In this document: positions 6,237 to 12,171 of the stretch, piece by piece | Layout: each line of letters starts with the position of its first letter | Position numbering within the stretch: the stretch's first letter is position 1 | Source: a virus | Virus record (IMG/VR): IMGVR_UViG_3300017739_000156 | Location: 1-20,681 of that record | Direction: 5' to 3' (one strand) | Length of the DNA stretch: 20,681 nt | Position numbers and translations under genes: made by a program | Notes under the pieces: model-generated | What the model was told of the DNA's origin: nothing | What the model saw: only the letters and a program-made list of their open reading frames with translations | The model's database searches: none

Positions 6237-6528
6237 ATTAGATATAATGTTAAGAAAAAATAAGCTAGATATAATGATTATTAAAGCTAGTGCCGAAGTA
6301 GAAAAGACTAATAATAAAGTAAAACAGGAAGGTCTAGAAGTTTTAATGGATATTCTAGAACTCATCCACGATTTACAGCACGAAATTAGACAAAACTATA
6401 AAGACATTTCTAAACTTAAATATGAAAATGCTGTAGCTTACAAAGAGAATGCTATAATAAAATCAGATTTTTCTACCTATAAACACAATTTAAAAAAAGC
6501 AGAATTAGAATCTAACAAAAATGGATAA
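6229..6528 (+). CDS. Hypothetical coiled-coil protein (99 aa)
   Basis: Not recognised. The sequence is nearly all helical and charged, with heptad-like leucine/isoleucine spacing through about residues 30-90 (for example EVLMDILELIHDLQHEI), so a dimeric coiled coil is likely. There are no cysteines, membrane segments or nuclease motifs. It overlaps the helicase gene by 8 bases and the next small gene by 8. Its place right after the helicase makes a helicase accessory or loader role conceivable, though this is only context. Confidence 0.6.
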   Translation: MDELDIMLRKNKLDIMIIKASAEVEKTNNKVKQEGLEVLMDILELIHDLQHEIRQNYKDISKLKYENAVAYKENAIIKSDFSTYKHNLKKAELESNKNG

Positions 6529-6640
6529 AATTTATTTTCTTATATTAGCATCACACGTCACAGTTTTTTTTTGTGGTTGCGTGTTTACTTTATTAATCCA
6601 AAAGTATAATAATAAAAATGAAGAAAAGGACTTTAAATGA
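6521..6640 (+). CDS. Small single-pass membrane protein (39 aa)
   Basis: ATG to TGA encodes 39 residues: a hydrophobic helix at residues 5-26 (containing FLILASHVTVFFCGCVFTLL) and a charged C-terminal tail (KYNNKNEEKDFK). The two cysteines sit as C-G-C inside the helix. The shape resembles a phage lysis or host-interaction peptide, but there is no lipobox. It overlaps its upstream neighbour by 8 bases and the following ATG by 4 (ATGA). It is short, yet the clean transmembrane pattern and coupling support it. Confidence 0.5.
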   Translation: MDKIYFLILASHVTVFFCGCVFTLLIQKYNNKNEEKDFK

Positions 6641-6776
6641 ATACAGACAAACAAAGGACACAGACTATAGTCATCCTTATAGTAGCACTGACGGTAGTAT
6701 TAATTTGCTGTGTAGGATATATCCTAATGACGCTGAGTTAGGAAAAATTATAAGAAAACATTTTCAAAAATTATGA
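6618..6776 (+). CDS. Hypothetical 52-aa protein
   Basis: The frame from ATG 6618 to TGA 6776 encodes a soluble, basic peptide beginning MKKRTLNEYRQTKDTDYSHP and ending RKHFQKL. Its stop overlaps the ATG of the resolvase-like gene (ATGA), the coupling used across this operon. From memory, small LNEYRQTKD-type proteins occur in flavobacterial phages with no known role. It completely contains the 34-codon membrane-peptide frame at 6637-6741 and overlaps the 6521 gene by 23 bases. If only one frame is real, I favour this one slightly because it fills the gap up to 6773. Confidence 0.5.
   Translation: MKKRTLNEYRQTKDTDYSHPYSSTDGSINLLCRIYPNDAELGKIIRKHFQKL
6637..6741 (+). CDS. Possible nested membrane peptide (34 aa)
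   Basis: ATG 6637 overlaps the TGA of the 6521 gene as ATGA. The 34-residue product has a polar N-terminus (MNTDKQRTQT) and one strong hydrophobic helix (about residues 11-33: IVILIVALTVVLICCVGYIL). It is wholly embedded, in another frame, within the 52-codon gene at 6618. Such a well-formed helix and a coupling start argue for translation, but a random hydrophobic frame in AT-rich DNA is possible, so this is a tentative call. Confidence 0.35.
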   Translation: MNTDKQRTQTIVILIVALTVVLICCVGYILMTLS

Positions 6777-7126
6777 ATGCAAATCAGAAAGGCAAGCGTT
6801 TTGAAAGAGACGTGGCCAAACAACTAAATAAAAAGTTCAATACTAATGTAAGACGTACTCCTATGAGTGGTGGAATGAGTATAAAAGGAGACATTATAGA
6901 CATTAATCCAGACTCTGTTTTATTTGACTATCATTGGGAATGCAAAAACCAAGAAAAGCTAAACATCTGGAAAGCCTTAGAACAGGCTAGAAGTGATAGA
7001 CCAATGGGAAAAACTCCTGTTGTAGTGTTTACTAAGAACTTTGAAAATGACTATGCCTGTTTAGAATTTGAGGACTTTATGAATTTATTATTAACCATAC
7101 AACAACTGCAAAATGAATGTTCTTGA
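6773..7126 (+). CDS. PD-(D/E)XK nuclease, Holliday-junction-resolvase-like
   Basis: The 117-aa protein has the motif series of small Hjc-like or VRR-type nucleases: Glu11 in KGKRFERDVA, Asp40 in SIKGDIIDI, Glu56-Cys-Lys58 in HWECKNQ, and a helix with Gln in KALEQAR. The (E)...GD...E-x-K layout is the PD-(D/E)XK active site that binds a divalent metal and cuts phosphodiester bonds. The size equals that of archaeal Hjc. It probably resolves branched intermediates made by the recombination pair or replication forks before packaging. It overlaps the methyltransferase-like gene by 14 bases. A different structure-specific or repair nuclease is possible. Confidence 0.72.
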   Translation: MNANQKGKRFERDVAKQLNKKFNTNVRRTPMSGGMSIKGDIIDINPDSVLFDYHWECKNQEKLNIWKALEQARSDRPMGKTPVVVFTKNFENDYACLEFEDFMNLLLTIQQLQNECS

Positions 7127-7757
7127 ATTATTTGCAGGATCTAGAAGCATTGGAAAGGTAGCAGAAAAATTAGGGTATAATGTTTTTTCAGTAGACATAG
7201 AACCATTTAAAAATATTAACCTAGTAAAAGACATAGAACATTTAAAAAAAGAAGATATACCTTTTAAACCAGATATAATATGGGCATCACCACCATGTAC
7301 TACATATTCAATAGCCGCCATATCACATCATAGAGACATGGGAAAACCTAAAACAGATTTTGCAGCTAAAAGCGATAGATTGATTCTTAATACTTTAAAA
7401 CTAATCAAAGAGTTTGACTGTACTTATTACATTGAAAATCCTAGAGGTTATTTAAGAAAGATGAGTTTCATGCTTGGCATACCTAAGACTACTGTTTGGT
7501 ATTGTCGCTATGGTGATAGTAGAGCTAAACCTACAGACATCTGGTCAAATAATATAGCTAACTTATTTAATCCTAATGGATGGATGCCTAAGCCTAAATG
7601 TTTTAATGGAAATAAAAAATGTCATCACGAAGAATCACCAAGAGGATCTAAGACAGGAACTCAAGGATTAAAAAATAATTATCAACGTAGCAAAATTCCT
7701 TATAAACTTTGTTATGAAATACTAAACAACAAAAACAATGAAATCAACACTAAATAA
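7113..7757 (+). CDS. C5-cytosine DNA methyltransferase-like protein (short)
   Basis: Motif I is LELFAGSRSIG (residues 4-14), binding S-adenosylmethionine; an acidic residue follows strand 2 (FSVDIEP, Asp27); motif IV is SPPC (58-61) with Cys61 as the nucleophile; and motif VI is IENPR (106-110), a variant of ENV. Order and spacing match Dcm-type enzymes, which methylate C5 of cytosine. At 214 aa it is shorter than usual (over 300), and the target-recognition region after residue 140 is small, with KPKC and KKCHHEES Cys/His residues that might bind a metal. No restriction enzyme is next to it, so protection of phage DNA against host restriction is the likely role. Confidence 0.75.
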   Translation: MNVLELFAGSRSIGKVAEKLGYNVFSVDIEPFKNINLVKDIEHLKKEDIPFKPDIIWASPPCTTYSIAAISHHRDMGKPKTDFAAKSDRLILNTLKLIKEFDCTYYIENPRGYLRKMSFMLGIPKTTVWYCRYGDSRAKPTDIWSNNIANLFNPNGWMPKPKCFNGNKKCHHEESPRGSKTGTQGLKNNYQRSKIPYKLCYEILNNKNNEINTK

Positions 7758-8082
7758 AATAGCTGAAATAATCAAAGAATATAAACAAACAGACGTATTT
7801 GATGGTAACAGCTTAAATAAACAACTAAAAGAATTGACAGCCTATCTATACTATATAGAAACTATTAGAACAGAAGCACATCAAAACTATGAAAAGGTCA
7901 TACATGATAGAGTCAAAGAAGGTTTTTCTGTAGCTAGAGCTACTAATGAAGCTAATGTAGAAGTCCCTGAGATGTATAAACTTAGAAGATTGTTAGAGTC
8001 TGGCTATAGGGTTATAGATGCAATGAGGACTAATATAAGTTTTCTAAAGTCTGAAATGTACAACGTAACAAAAGAATATTAA
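7738..8082 (+). CDS. Conserved-looking helical protein (114 aa), function unknown
   Basis: Not assigned. The protein is all-helical and polar with a striking block in the middle and C-terminal half (KEGFSVARATNEANVEVPEM, then YKLRRLLESGYRVIDAMRTN) that I associate with an uncharacterised protein found repeatedly in Bacteroidota phages. There are no catalytic motifs, cysteines or membrane segments. The start overlaps the methyltransferase-like gene by 20 bases, and the TAA shares a base with the ATG of the sigma-like gene. Position between replication and regulatory genes suggests DNA metabolism, but this is inference. Confidence 0.65.
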   Translation: MKSTLNKIAEIIKEYKQTDVFDGNSLNKQLKELTAYLYYIETIRTEAHQNYEKVIHDRVKEGFSVARATNEANVEVPEMYKLRRLLESGYRVIDAMRTNISFLKSEMYNVTKEY

Positions 8083-8570
8083 TGGACAGAAAGCTAATTA
8101 AGAAAATAGAAAACTTTATATTTTGGATTGGTAGAGAATACAATGTCGTAGAGTTAGAGGACTTTAAACAAGACATTTTTATAATACTACTTAACAAGGG
8201 TGAAGATTTTATTATCCAATTAGACAAAGAAAACTCTATTAAAAAATATGTTTATAAACTTTGCTTATATCAAATAATTAGCGAGCGTGGACAATACAGA
8301 ACTAAATACTATTTACCTAGTCAATTTAGTAGCATAGAAGACATAGAAACCTATTCTAATAGTTGTTTTAAAGATGAGGTATTAAAAGACCTTATTGACT
8401 CTTTAGATGGTTTAGATAAAATAATGATGGAACAATTATTGATTTGTAGTGGTAATAGAAACTGTCTAGCTGAGAAAAGCGACATTCACAGAAATACAAT
8501 ACAATATAAGTTTAAAGAATTAGCAAACAAGATAAAACAAAAATGGACATTAAATGAATTCTATAGTTAG
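8082..8570 (+). CDS. Sigma-70/ECF-like regulatory protein
   Basis: The 162-aa protein is the size of an ECF sigma factor. The N-terminal part has a region-2-like helix (about residues 24-40, ELEDFKQDIFIILLNKG; compare the D-x-x-Q-D-x-F of sigma region 2.1). The C-terminal part (about residues 103-150) has an acidic helix (LIDSLDGLDKIMMEQLL) and then an HTH-like segment (CLAEKSDIHRNTIQYKFKEL) resembling region 4. The start overlaps the previous stop by one base. If functional, it would bind host RNA polymerase and direct it to phage promoters, perhaps those of the structural operon. The sequence is divergent, so a general HTH regulator is also possible. Confidence 0.5.
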   Translation: MDRKLIKKIENFIFWIGREYNVVELEDFKQDIFIILLNKGEDFIIQLDKENSIKKYVYKLCLYQIISERGQYRTKYYLPSQFSSIEDIETYSNSCFKDEVLKDLIDSLDGLDKIMMEQLLICSGNRNCLAEKSDIHRNTIQYKFKELANKIKQKWTLNEFYS

Positions 8571-8769
8571 TATATTAGTTATAATTACCATAGCTACAAC
8601 ATGGGTAGACTATGCTAGACCTTTGATAAATAAATGGGACTACAAGCCTTTTAATTGTAGTTTCTGCATTACCTTCTGGCTATCACTAATTTATTTTTTA
8701 ATAACTTTAAACCCAATAATATTAATAACTCCGTTAATTTTACGTATAATTGAAAGACGATTGCTATGA
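8554..8769 (+). CDS. Membrane protein with a C-x2-C-x-T-F-W motif (71 aa)
   Basis: Hydrophobic stretches lie at residues 3-18 (SIVSILVIITIATTWV), about 38-51 and about 53-66 (LNPIILITPLILRII), so two or three membrane passes are expected. Between the first and second lies FNCSFCITFW. This paired-cysteine plus FW motif at the start of a helix recurs in small bacterial and phage membrane proteins of unknown function, and I place it in that general group. The C-terminus is basic (RIIERRLL). It overlaps the sigma-like gene by 17 bases and the next by 4 (ATGA). No enzymatic role can be read. Confidence 0.6.
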   Translation: MNSIVSILVIITIATTWVDYARPLINKWDYKPFNCSFCITFWLSLIYFLITLNPIILITPLILRIIERRLL

Positions 8770-9026
8770 CAATAGAAGAAACCATTAAACTATATAACAA
8801 AACAAGTGCCTTTCCTGGCTCTGTAGACATATCCTTTTTAAGAAACAACTTAGAACCAATATTAAAAGAATTACACCCAGATATGAAAGTAAGTTGGGCC
8901 TGTAATAGTTGTGTAAAATCTCAAATGCAAATCTTATTTAATTGGCTTACTGAAAAAGAAGCTAAGGAAGTTAAACAAGTAAAAAAGAAAAAGAATGCCA
9001 AACGAAAGAGAACTACTAAAAAGTGA
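8766..9026 (+). CDS. Hypothetical basic protein (86 aa)
   Basis: Not recognised. The first 60 residues look folded (helix, then a segment with WACNSCVKSQMQILFNWL containing C-x2-C). The C-terminus is a long lysine/arginine run (from about residue 65: KEVKQVKKKKNAKRKRTTKK) typical of a nucleic-acid-binding tail. One C-x2-C pair alone is not a zinc finger. The ATG is coupled to the previous gene by ATGA, and its last 32 bases overlap the next gene. It may bind DNA or RNA. Confidence 0.6.
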   Translation: MTIEETIKLYNKTSAFPGSVDISFLRNNLEPILKELHPDMKVSWACNSCVKSQMQILFNWLTEKEAKEVKQVKKKKNAKRKRTTKK

Positions 9027-9216
9027 TTTTAGCTATGGTTATTATATAGACGATGAGGGACTATATTTCTACTCAGAAATGAATGGGGAAATATACGAGT
9101 GTTTTGACATTAATGGAGTAGCCTCAACAACTTTTGATTTTGAAGCAGATTATAGAATTTTAGAACTAGCATACATACACGAAGAAAATGGATTGGATGA
9201 CGAAGAAGACTTTTAA
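8995..9216 (+). CDS. Hypothetical acidic protein (73 aa)
   Basis: Not recognised. It is acidic and rich in Tyr, Glu and Asp, with an antiparallel-sheet look (YGYYIDDEGLYFYSEMNGEI) and ends in a strongly acidic tail (NGLDDEEDF). Overall acidity could make it a DNA-mimic or an inhibitor of a basic host protein, but there is no direct support beyond composition. The ATG lies within the basic tail of the upstream gene in another frame, overlapping it by 32 bases. Confidence 0.55.
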   Translation: MPNERELLKSDFSYGYYIDDEGLYFYSEMNGEIYECFDINGVASTTFDFEADYRILELAYIHEENGLDDEEDF

Positions 9217-9223
9217 AGAGAAA

Positions 9224-9367
9224 ATGTTAAAAAGAAGATTAACATATAATAATAAAAGAGTTTATATAAAATCATTAGATAGTAAGTTGGCAATAGTTAG
9301 CCATACTGAGGAGGGTAATTATAAACAATTTAAAGTTAATATTGAGGACCTAGTAGAGTTTAAATGA
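9224..9367 (+). CDS. Small hypothetical protein (47 aa)
   Basis: I chose ATG 9224, seven bases after the previous stop and just after a purine-rich AAAGAGAAA, giving a 47-aa basic protein (begins MLKRRLTYNNKRVYIKSLDS, ends IEDLVEFK). An in-frame ATG at 9188 would add 12 residues but overlap the acidic gene by 29 bases. Alternating hydrophobic residues suggest a small beta barrel. The TGA overlaps the next ATG (ATGA). No function is recognisable. Confidence 0.5.
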   Translation: MLKRRLTYNNKRVYIKSLDSKLAIVSHTEEGNYKQFKVNIEDLVEFK

Positions 9368-9519
9368 AACTAACACCTAAAGAAATAAAAGAACAAAAAG
9401 CTAAGTTTGGTAGTAAAGCAGTAAATTACTTTATTCGGTTTATGGATGCTAGAAGAAGATGGAAAAGACTACCAGACTACTTTATAAAACAAGTTATAGA
9501 CAATAGTGAAAAACTATGA
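9364..9519 (+). CDS. Small basic hypothetical protein (51 aa)
   Basis: ATG overlaps the previous stop as ATGA and the frame runs 51 codons to a TGA that overlaps the methyltransferase ATG in the same way, so it is tightly coupled on both sides. The product is helical and basic (MKLTPKEIKEQKAKFGSKAV, then MDARRRWKRLPDYFIKQV). No family is recognised. It might be a small DNA-binding accessory to the following methyltransferase, which is only a contextual guess. Confidence 0.55.
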   Translation: MKLTPKEIKEQKAKFGSKAVNYFIRFMDARRRWKRLPDYFIKQVIDNSEKL

Positions 9520-10127
9520 ATATTACTAATGAAGATAATATGGAATTAATGTCAAGGTATGAGGATAACTACTTTGACTTAGCAATAGTTGACCCTCCTT
9601 ATGGGATTGGAAACTGGGTGCAGCAAACAGGTAATAAAAGAGGGAAAAAGGTTGATTGGAATGATAGCATACCTAATAATCAATATTTTAAAGAATTAGA
9701 AAGAGTAAGTAAAGAGCAAATTATTTGGGGTGCTAATTATTATAATTGTTTTAATAATAAAGGTGGTGCTATAATATGGGATAAAAAAAACCCAAACCCA
9801 AAATTTAGTAAATGTGAAATCGCAAGTTATAGCAGACTAAAAAGAGTTGATTATGTATGTATTAAACACTTTGGATTTGTTTCTGATGACAACTATAATA
9901 TCCACCCTTGTCAAAAACCTATTAAACTTTATGAATGGCTTTTGATGAACTATGCTAAAAAAGGTGATAAAATATTAGATACACATTTAGGTAGTGGAAG
10001 CATTGCTATTGCCTGTCATAATTTAGGATATGATTTAATAGCTTGCGAGCTAGACAAAGAGTATTACGAAACAGCTATTAAAAGAATTAACCAACACAAA
10101 TCACAATTAACAATTTTTAATGTCTAA
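9516..10127 (+). CDS. DNA N6-adenine/N4-cytosine methyltransferase (beta-type order)
   Basis: Motif IV DPPYG is at residues 26-30, and the SAM-binding motif I is near the C-terminus as LDTHLGSGSIAIAC (about 154-167), preceded by HPCQKPIKLYEWLL. The order (catalytic DPPY first, then target region, then DxHxGSG) is that of beta-class N6_N4 methyltransferases. The enzyme transfers methyl from SAM to the exocyclic amino group of adenine or cytosine. The target region between the motifs is short (203 aa in total), normal for phage orphan enzymes. There is no restriction gene nearby, so it likely shields phage DNA or marks it for control. It directly precedes terS and overlaps it by 8 bases. Confidence 0.88.
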   Translation: MNITNEDNMELMSRYEDNYFDLAIVDPPYGIGNWVQQTGNKRGKKVDWNDSIPNNQYFKELERVSKEQIIWGANYYNCFNNKGGAIIWDKKNPNPKFSKCEIASYSRLKRVDYVCIKHFGFVSDDNYNIHPCQKPIKLYEWLLMNYAKKGDKILDTHLGSGSIAIACHNLGYDLIACELDKEYYETAIKRINQHKSQLTIFNV

Positions 10128-10590
10128 TAAACTAACACCTAAACAAAGTAAATTTGCTGAGGAGTATGTCAACACTGGCAATGCTTCAGAAGCTTATAGA
10201 CGTGCTTATGATGTTGGTCAAGACACTAAGTTAGAGACTATAGCAACTAAGGCTAGTCACCTCTTAGCTCAGTACAATATAAGTACAAGGGTGCAAGAAT
10301 TGAAAACAAAAGAAGCAGAAGCCTTCCAAATAACACGTAAGGAAGTAGCTGAGGGCTATTTTAAAATGATTAAATCTTGGGAGTATCTAATGGACCTAGC
10401 AGCAAAAGAAAACCTCACAAAAGAACAGAAAGCTAAATTCTATTTACTTAAAGAAATGGTCAAGGGTTCTGACTATAGAGGTGCTTATGATTCAATAGCT
10501 AAGATGTTTGGATTAAATGCACCAGACAAACAAGAAATAGAATCCACAGTCAATAATATAAACATCAATATAAAGCGTGGAAGCGACTGA
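10120..10590 (+). CDS. terS: Terminase small subunit (Terminase_2 family)
   Basis: The 156-aa protein begins LTPKQSKFAEEYVNTGNASE followed by AYRRAYDV, the signature HTH-like N-terminus of the Terminase_2/XtmA family, followed by a long helical oligomerisation region and a polar C-terminal tail. TerS forms rings that recognise the packaging site on phage DNA and regulate TerL. The gene overlaps the methyltransferase upstream by 8 bases and TerL by 14 downstream, so all three are co-expressed at the end of the replication operon rather than with structural genes. Confidence 0.9.
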   Translation: MSNKLTPKQSKFAEEYVNTGNASEAYRRAYDVGQDTKLETIATKASHLLAQYNISTRVQELKTKEAEAFQITRKEVAEGYFKMIKSWEYLMDLAAKENLTKEQKAKFYLLKEMVKGSDYRGAYDSIAKMFGLNAPDKQEIESTVNNININIKRGSD

Positions 10591-11755
10591 AATATTTGAG
10601 CGTAATTATGACAGTCAATCTAAAATCGTAATAAATAGAGGAGGGACTAGAAGTTCTAAAACTTGGTCCTTAAACCAATTATGTGCATTGTGGTTAATTA
10701 GTGGTAACTATGGAGATGGTAAGTATTGTCATGAAGGTGTTTGGACCACAGTTAGGAAATATAGGACCAATCTAGATGGAACAGTAATTAGAGACTTTGA
10801 GGACATTTTAAAGGCTGAGGGTTGGTATTCTGGAATTGACCATAACAAAACTAAAAAGCAGTATAGATATGGAAAAAGGTTGGTTGAATTTATAGGTGCA
10901 GATGACGAACAAAAGCTAAGAGGTGCTAAAAGAAATATACTTTACTGTAATGAAGCAAATGAGTTAGAATACAAACAAGAGTTCTTCCAATTACTAATGA
11001 GGACCGAGAATAAGATATTCCTAGACTTTAACCCAGACGATGAACAAATATGGATTAACCAAGAGCTAGAAATAAAGCGTTCTAAGGAAGTAGGAGACGT
11101 TGAGGTAATAGTAAGTAATTACAAAAACAATGCGTTTCTTCCTAAGTCATTAATTAAAGAAATAGAATATTTACAACAAACAGATAAAGAGTTCTGGAAG
11201 ATTTATGGTCTTGGTGAATATGGAAATATAAGTGGTTTAATATACGAAAATGTTAAGTATGTTGATAGTATGCCAGACTGTAAGCTAGTGGCTTATGGTT
11301 TAGACTTTGGGTATAGTATAGACCCCTCAGCATGTGTAGCAGTATATAAACGAGATGACGAACTATATTTAAAAGAAATACTCTACCAAAGAGAATTAAC
11401 TAACCAGGATTTAGCTGAGGCTTTAATACCTATAGTTGGAAGAGATGAGGTTATATGTGACTCAGCAGAGCCTAAAAGTATTGAGGAAATATATAGACTA
11501 GGACTAAATGCTAAACCAGCTACAAAAGGTAGAGACAGTATTCTAAACGGAATAGACATTCTTAAACGATATAAAATTAATGTTGTTAATAGTAGCAACC
11601 TTAGAAGAGAGTTTAGGATGTATAAATGGGCAACTGACAAAAACGGAAATAGTCTTCAGAAACCAATAGGACAAGACCATTTAATGGATGCTTTGAGATA
11701 CGTGGCATTAATACACTTAAAAGAAAACAATAGAGGATGGTATGCAATAAGATAA
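10577..11755 (+). CDS. terL: Terminase large subunit (packaging ATPase/nuclease)
   Basis: The 392-aa protein has an ATPase half with a Walker A-like loop RGGTRSSKTWS (21-31) and a Walker B region NILYCNEANEL (120-130, with Glu126 as the likely catalytic acid). The nuclease half is RNase H-like: Asp243 in YGLDFGYS, Asp295 in VICDSAEP, and Asp367/Asp371 in GQDHLMDALRY. It pumps DNA into the prohead and cuts concatemers. The size matches PBSX/SPP1-type large subunits. The start is GTG at 10577; it overlaps terS by 14 bases. It is the last gene before the terminator at 11810. Confidence 0.93.
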   Translation: MEATEIFERNYDSQSKIVINRGGTRSSKTWSLNQLCALWLISGNYGDGKYCHEGVWTTVRKYRTNLDGTVIRDFEDILKAEGWYSGIDHNKTKKQYRYGKRLVEFIGADDEQKLRGAKRNILYCNEANELEYKQEFFQLLMRTENKIFLDFNPDDEQIWINQELEIKRSKEVGDVEVIVSNYKNNAFLPKSLIKEIEYLQQTDKEFWKIYGLGEYGNISGLIYENVKYVDSMPDCKLVAYGLDFGYSIDPSACVAVYKRDDELYLKEILYQRELTNQDLAEALIPIVGRDEVICDSAEPKSIEEIYRLGLNAKPATKGRDSILNGIDILKRYKINVVNSSNLRREFRMYKWATDKNGNSLQKPIGQDHLMDALRYVALIHLKENNRGWYAIR

Positions 11756-11760
11756 TTTAC

Positions 11761-11768
11761 TATATTTG
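11761..11768 (+). promoter_or_regulatory. TATATTTG box, possible promoter -7 element
   Basis: This is an exact match to the Bacteroidota -7 consensus TAnnTTTG, starting six bases after the terL stop. No -33 TTTG is visible about 20 bases upstream. If active, transcription would start near 11775 and end at the terminator near 11845, giving a transcript of about 70 bases. Confidence 0.3.
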
Positions 11769-11809
11769 AATAAGCAAAAATCTTCATTAGATTTTATGTT
11801 TTGGGAATT

Positions 11810-11845
11810 GGGAGTGGTCGGCAAAAGAGCGTCACTCCCTTTTTA
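11810..11845 (+). terminator. Rho-independent terminator after terL
   Basis: GGGAGTG (11810-11816) pairs perfectly with CACTCCC (11833-11839) and is followed at once by a T-tract (11840-11844). The 16-base loop is purine-rich. A GC-rich stem is conspicuous in this AT-rich genome. It would end transcription of the 2733-11755 operon and isolate the structural operon. Confidence 0.85.
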
Positions 11846-11862
11846 TTTACAGGAAGAAAATT

Positions 11863-11903
11863 AGCAAATGCTGAGCAAATGCTAAGCAAATGCTGAGCAA
11901 ATG
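11863..11903 (+). repeat. Four tandem 11-bp repeats (AGCAAATGCTG)
   Basis: Three full units (AGCAAATGCTG, AGCAAATGCTA, AGCAAATGCTG) and one partial (AGCAAATG) follow without spacing. The unit is nearly one helical turn long, so a protein would meet each copy on the same face. Each unit contains the dyad AGCA-AA-TGCT, and the junctions form TGCT-G/A-AGCA. It lies just downstream of terL and the terminator. Candidates are a packaging (pac/cos-related) site, origin iterons or operators. Confidence 0.85.
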
Positions 11904-11910
11904 GGGTTCT

Positions 11911-11938
11911 ATAAGATAAGATAAGATATTTATCTTAT
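11911..11938 (+). repeat. ATAAG x3 repeat merging into an 8-bp hairpin
   Basis: ATAAG occurs three times in a row (11911-11925). The last copy with following bases forms ATAAGATA-TT-TATCTTAT (11921-11938), a perfect inverted repeat. It is very AT-rich and begins seven bases after the 11-bp repeats. It could be a DNA-unwinding or protein-binding element. No T-tract follows, so it is not a typical terminator. Confidence 0.6.
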
Positions 11939-12028
11939 TATTGATTTATACTATTTCATAAACTAGCTAATTGAATATATTAGTTTTAAGACATTATAAT
12001 TAGTCAATGTATATAAACATATATAAAA

Positions 12029-12062
12029 ACTATTAAAGTCTCTTAGAGTTAATTTAAATAGT
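12029..12062 (+). promoter_or_regulatory. Imperfect dyad in the upstream region of the structural operon
   Basis: ACTATT (12029-12034) is mirrored by AATAGT (12057-12062), and CTCTTAGAG (12040-12048) near the middle is itself a short dyad. The arms are not exactly centred, so a bulge would be needed. It may be an operator or an RNA stem; support is weak. Confidence 0.25.
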
Positions 12063-12087
12063 GTTCTCAGCTATTGTGAGTTAGTAT

Positions 12088-12114
12088 TTTAGTTGGTGTT
12101 TAGTTGTTTAGTTT
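12088..12114 (+). repeat. Short TTTAGTT direct repeats
   Basis: TTTAGTTG (12088-12095), TTTAGTTG (12099-12106) and TTTAGTTT (12107-12114) occur about 60-90 bases before the chaperone ATG, with spacings of 11 and 8 bases. They could be activator sites for the structural operon or chance in AT-rich DNA. Confidence 0.35.
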
Positions 12115-12139
12115 TTTAATTAAAATATTTATTTTAGTG

Positions 12140-12171
12140 TTTTGTTATTATTTAAAAATTTGTTATATATA
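12140..12171 (+). promoter_or_regulatory. Possible promoter of the structural operon
   Basis: TTTTG (12140-12144) and TATATATA (12164-12171) are 19 bases apart, like a -33/-7 pair, but the second box lacks the TTTG end and lies only five bases from the ATG at 12177. A transcript would be nearly leaderless. The true promoter may lie further upstream. Confidence 0.25.

Noticed and set aside
8766-9026. Zinc finger in the basic 86-aa protein
   Set aside because: Only one C-x2-C pair is present and no second pair of ligands follows.
11863-11938. CRISPR-like array
   Set aside because: Repeats are 11 or 5 bases and directly contiguous, with no spacers and no cas genes.
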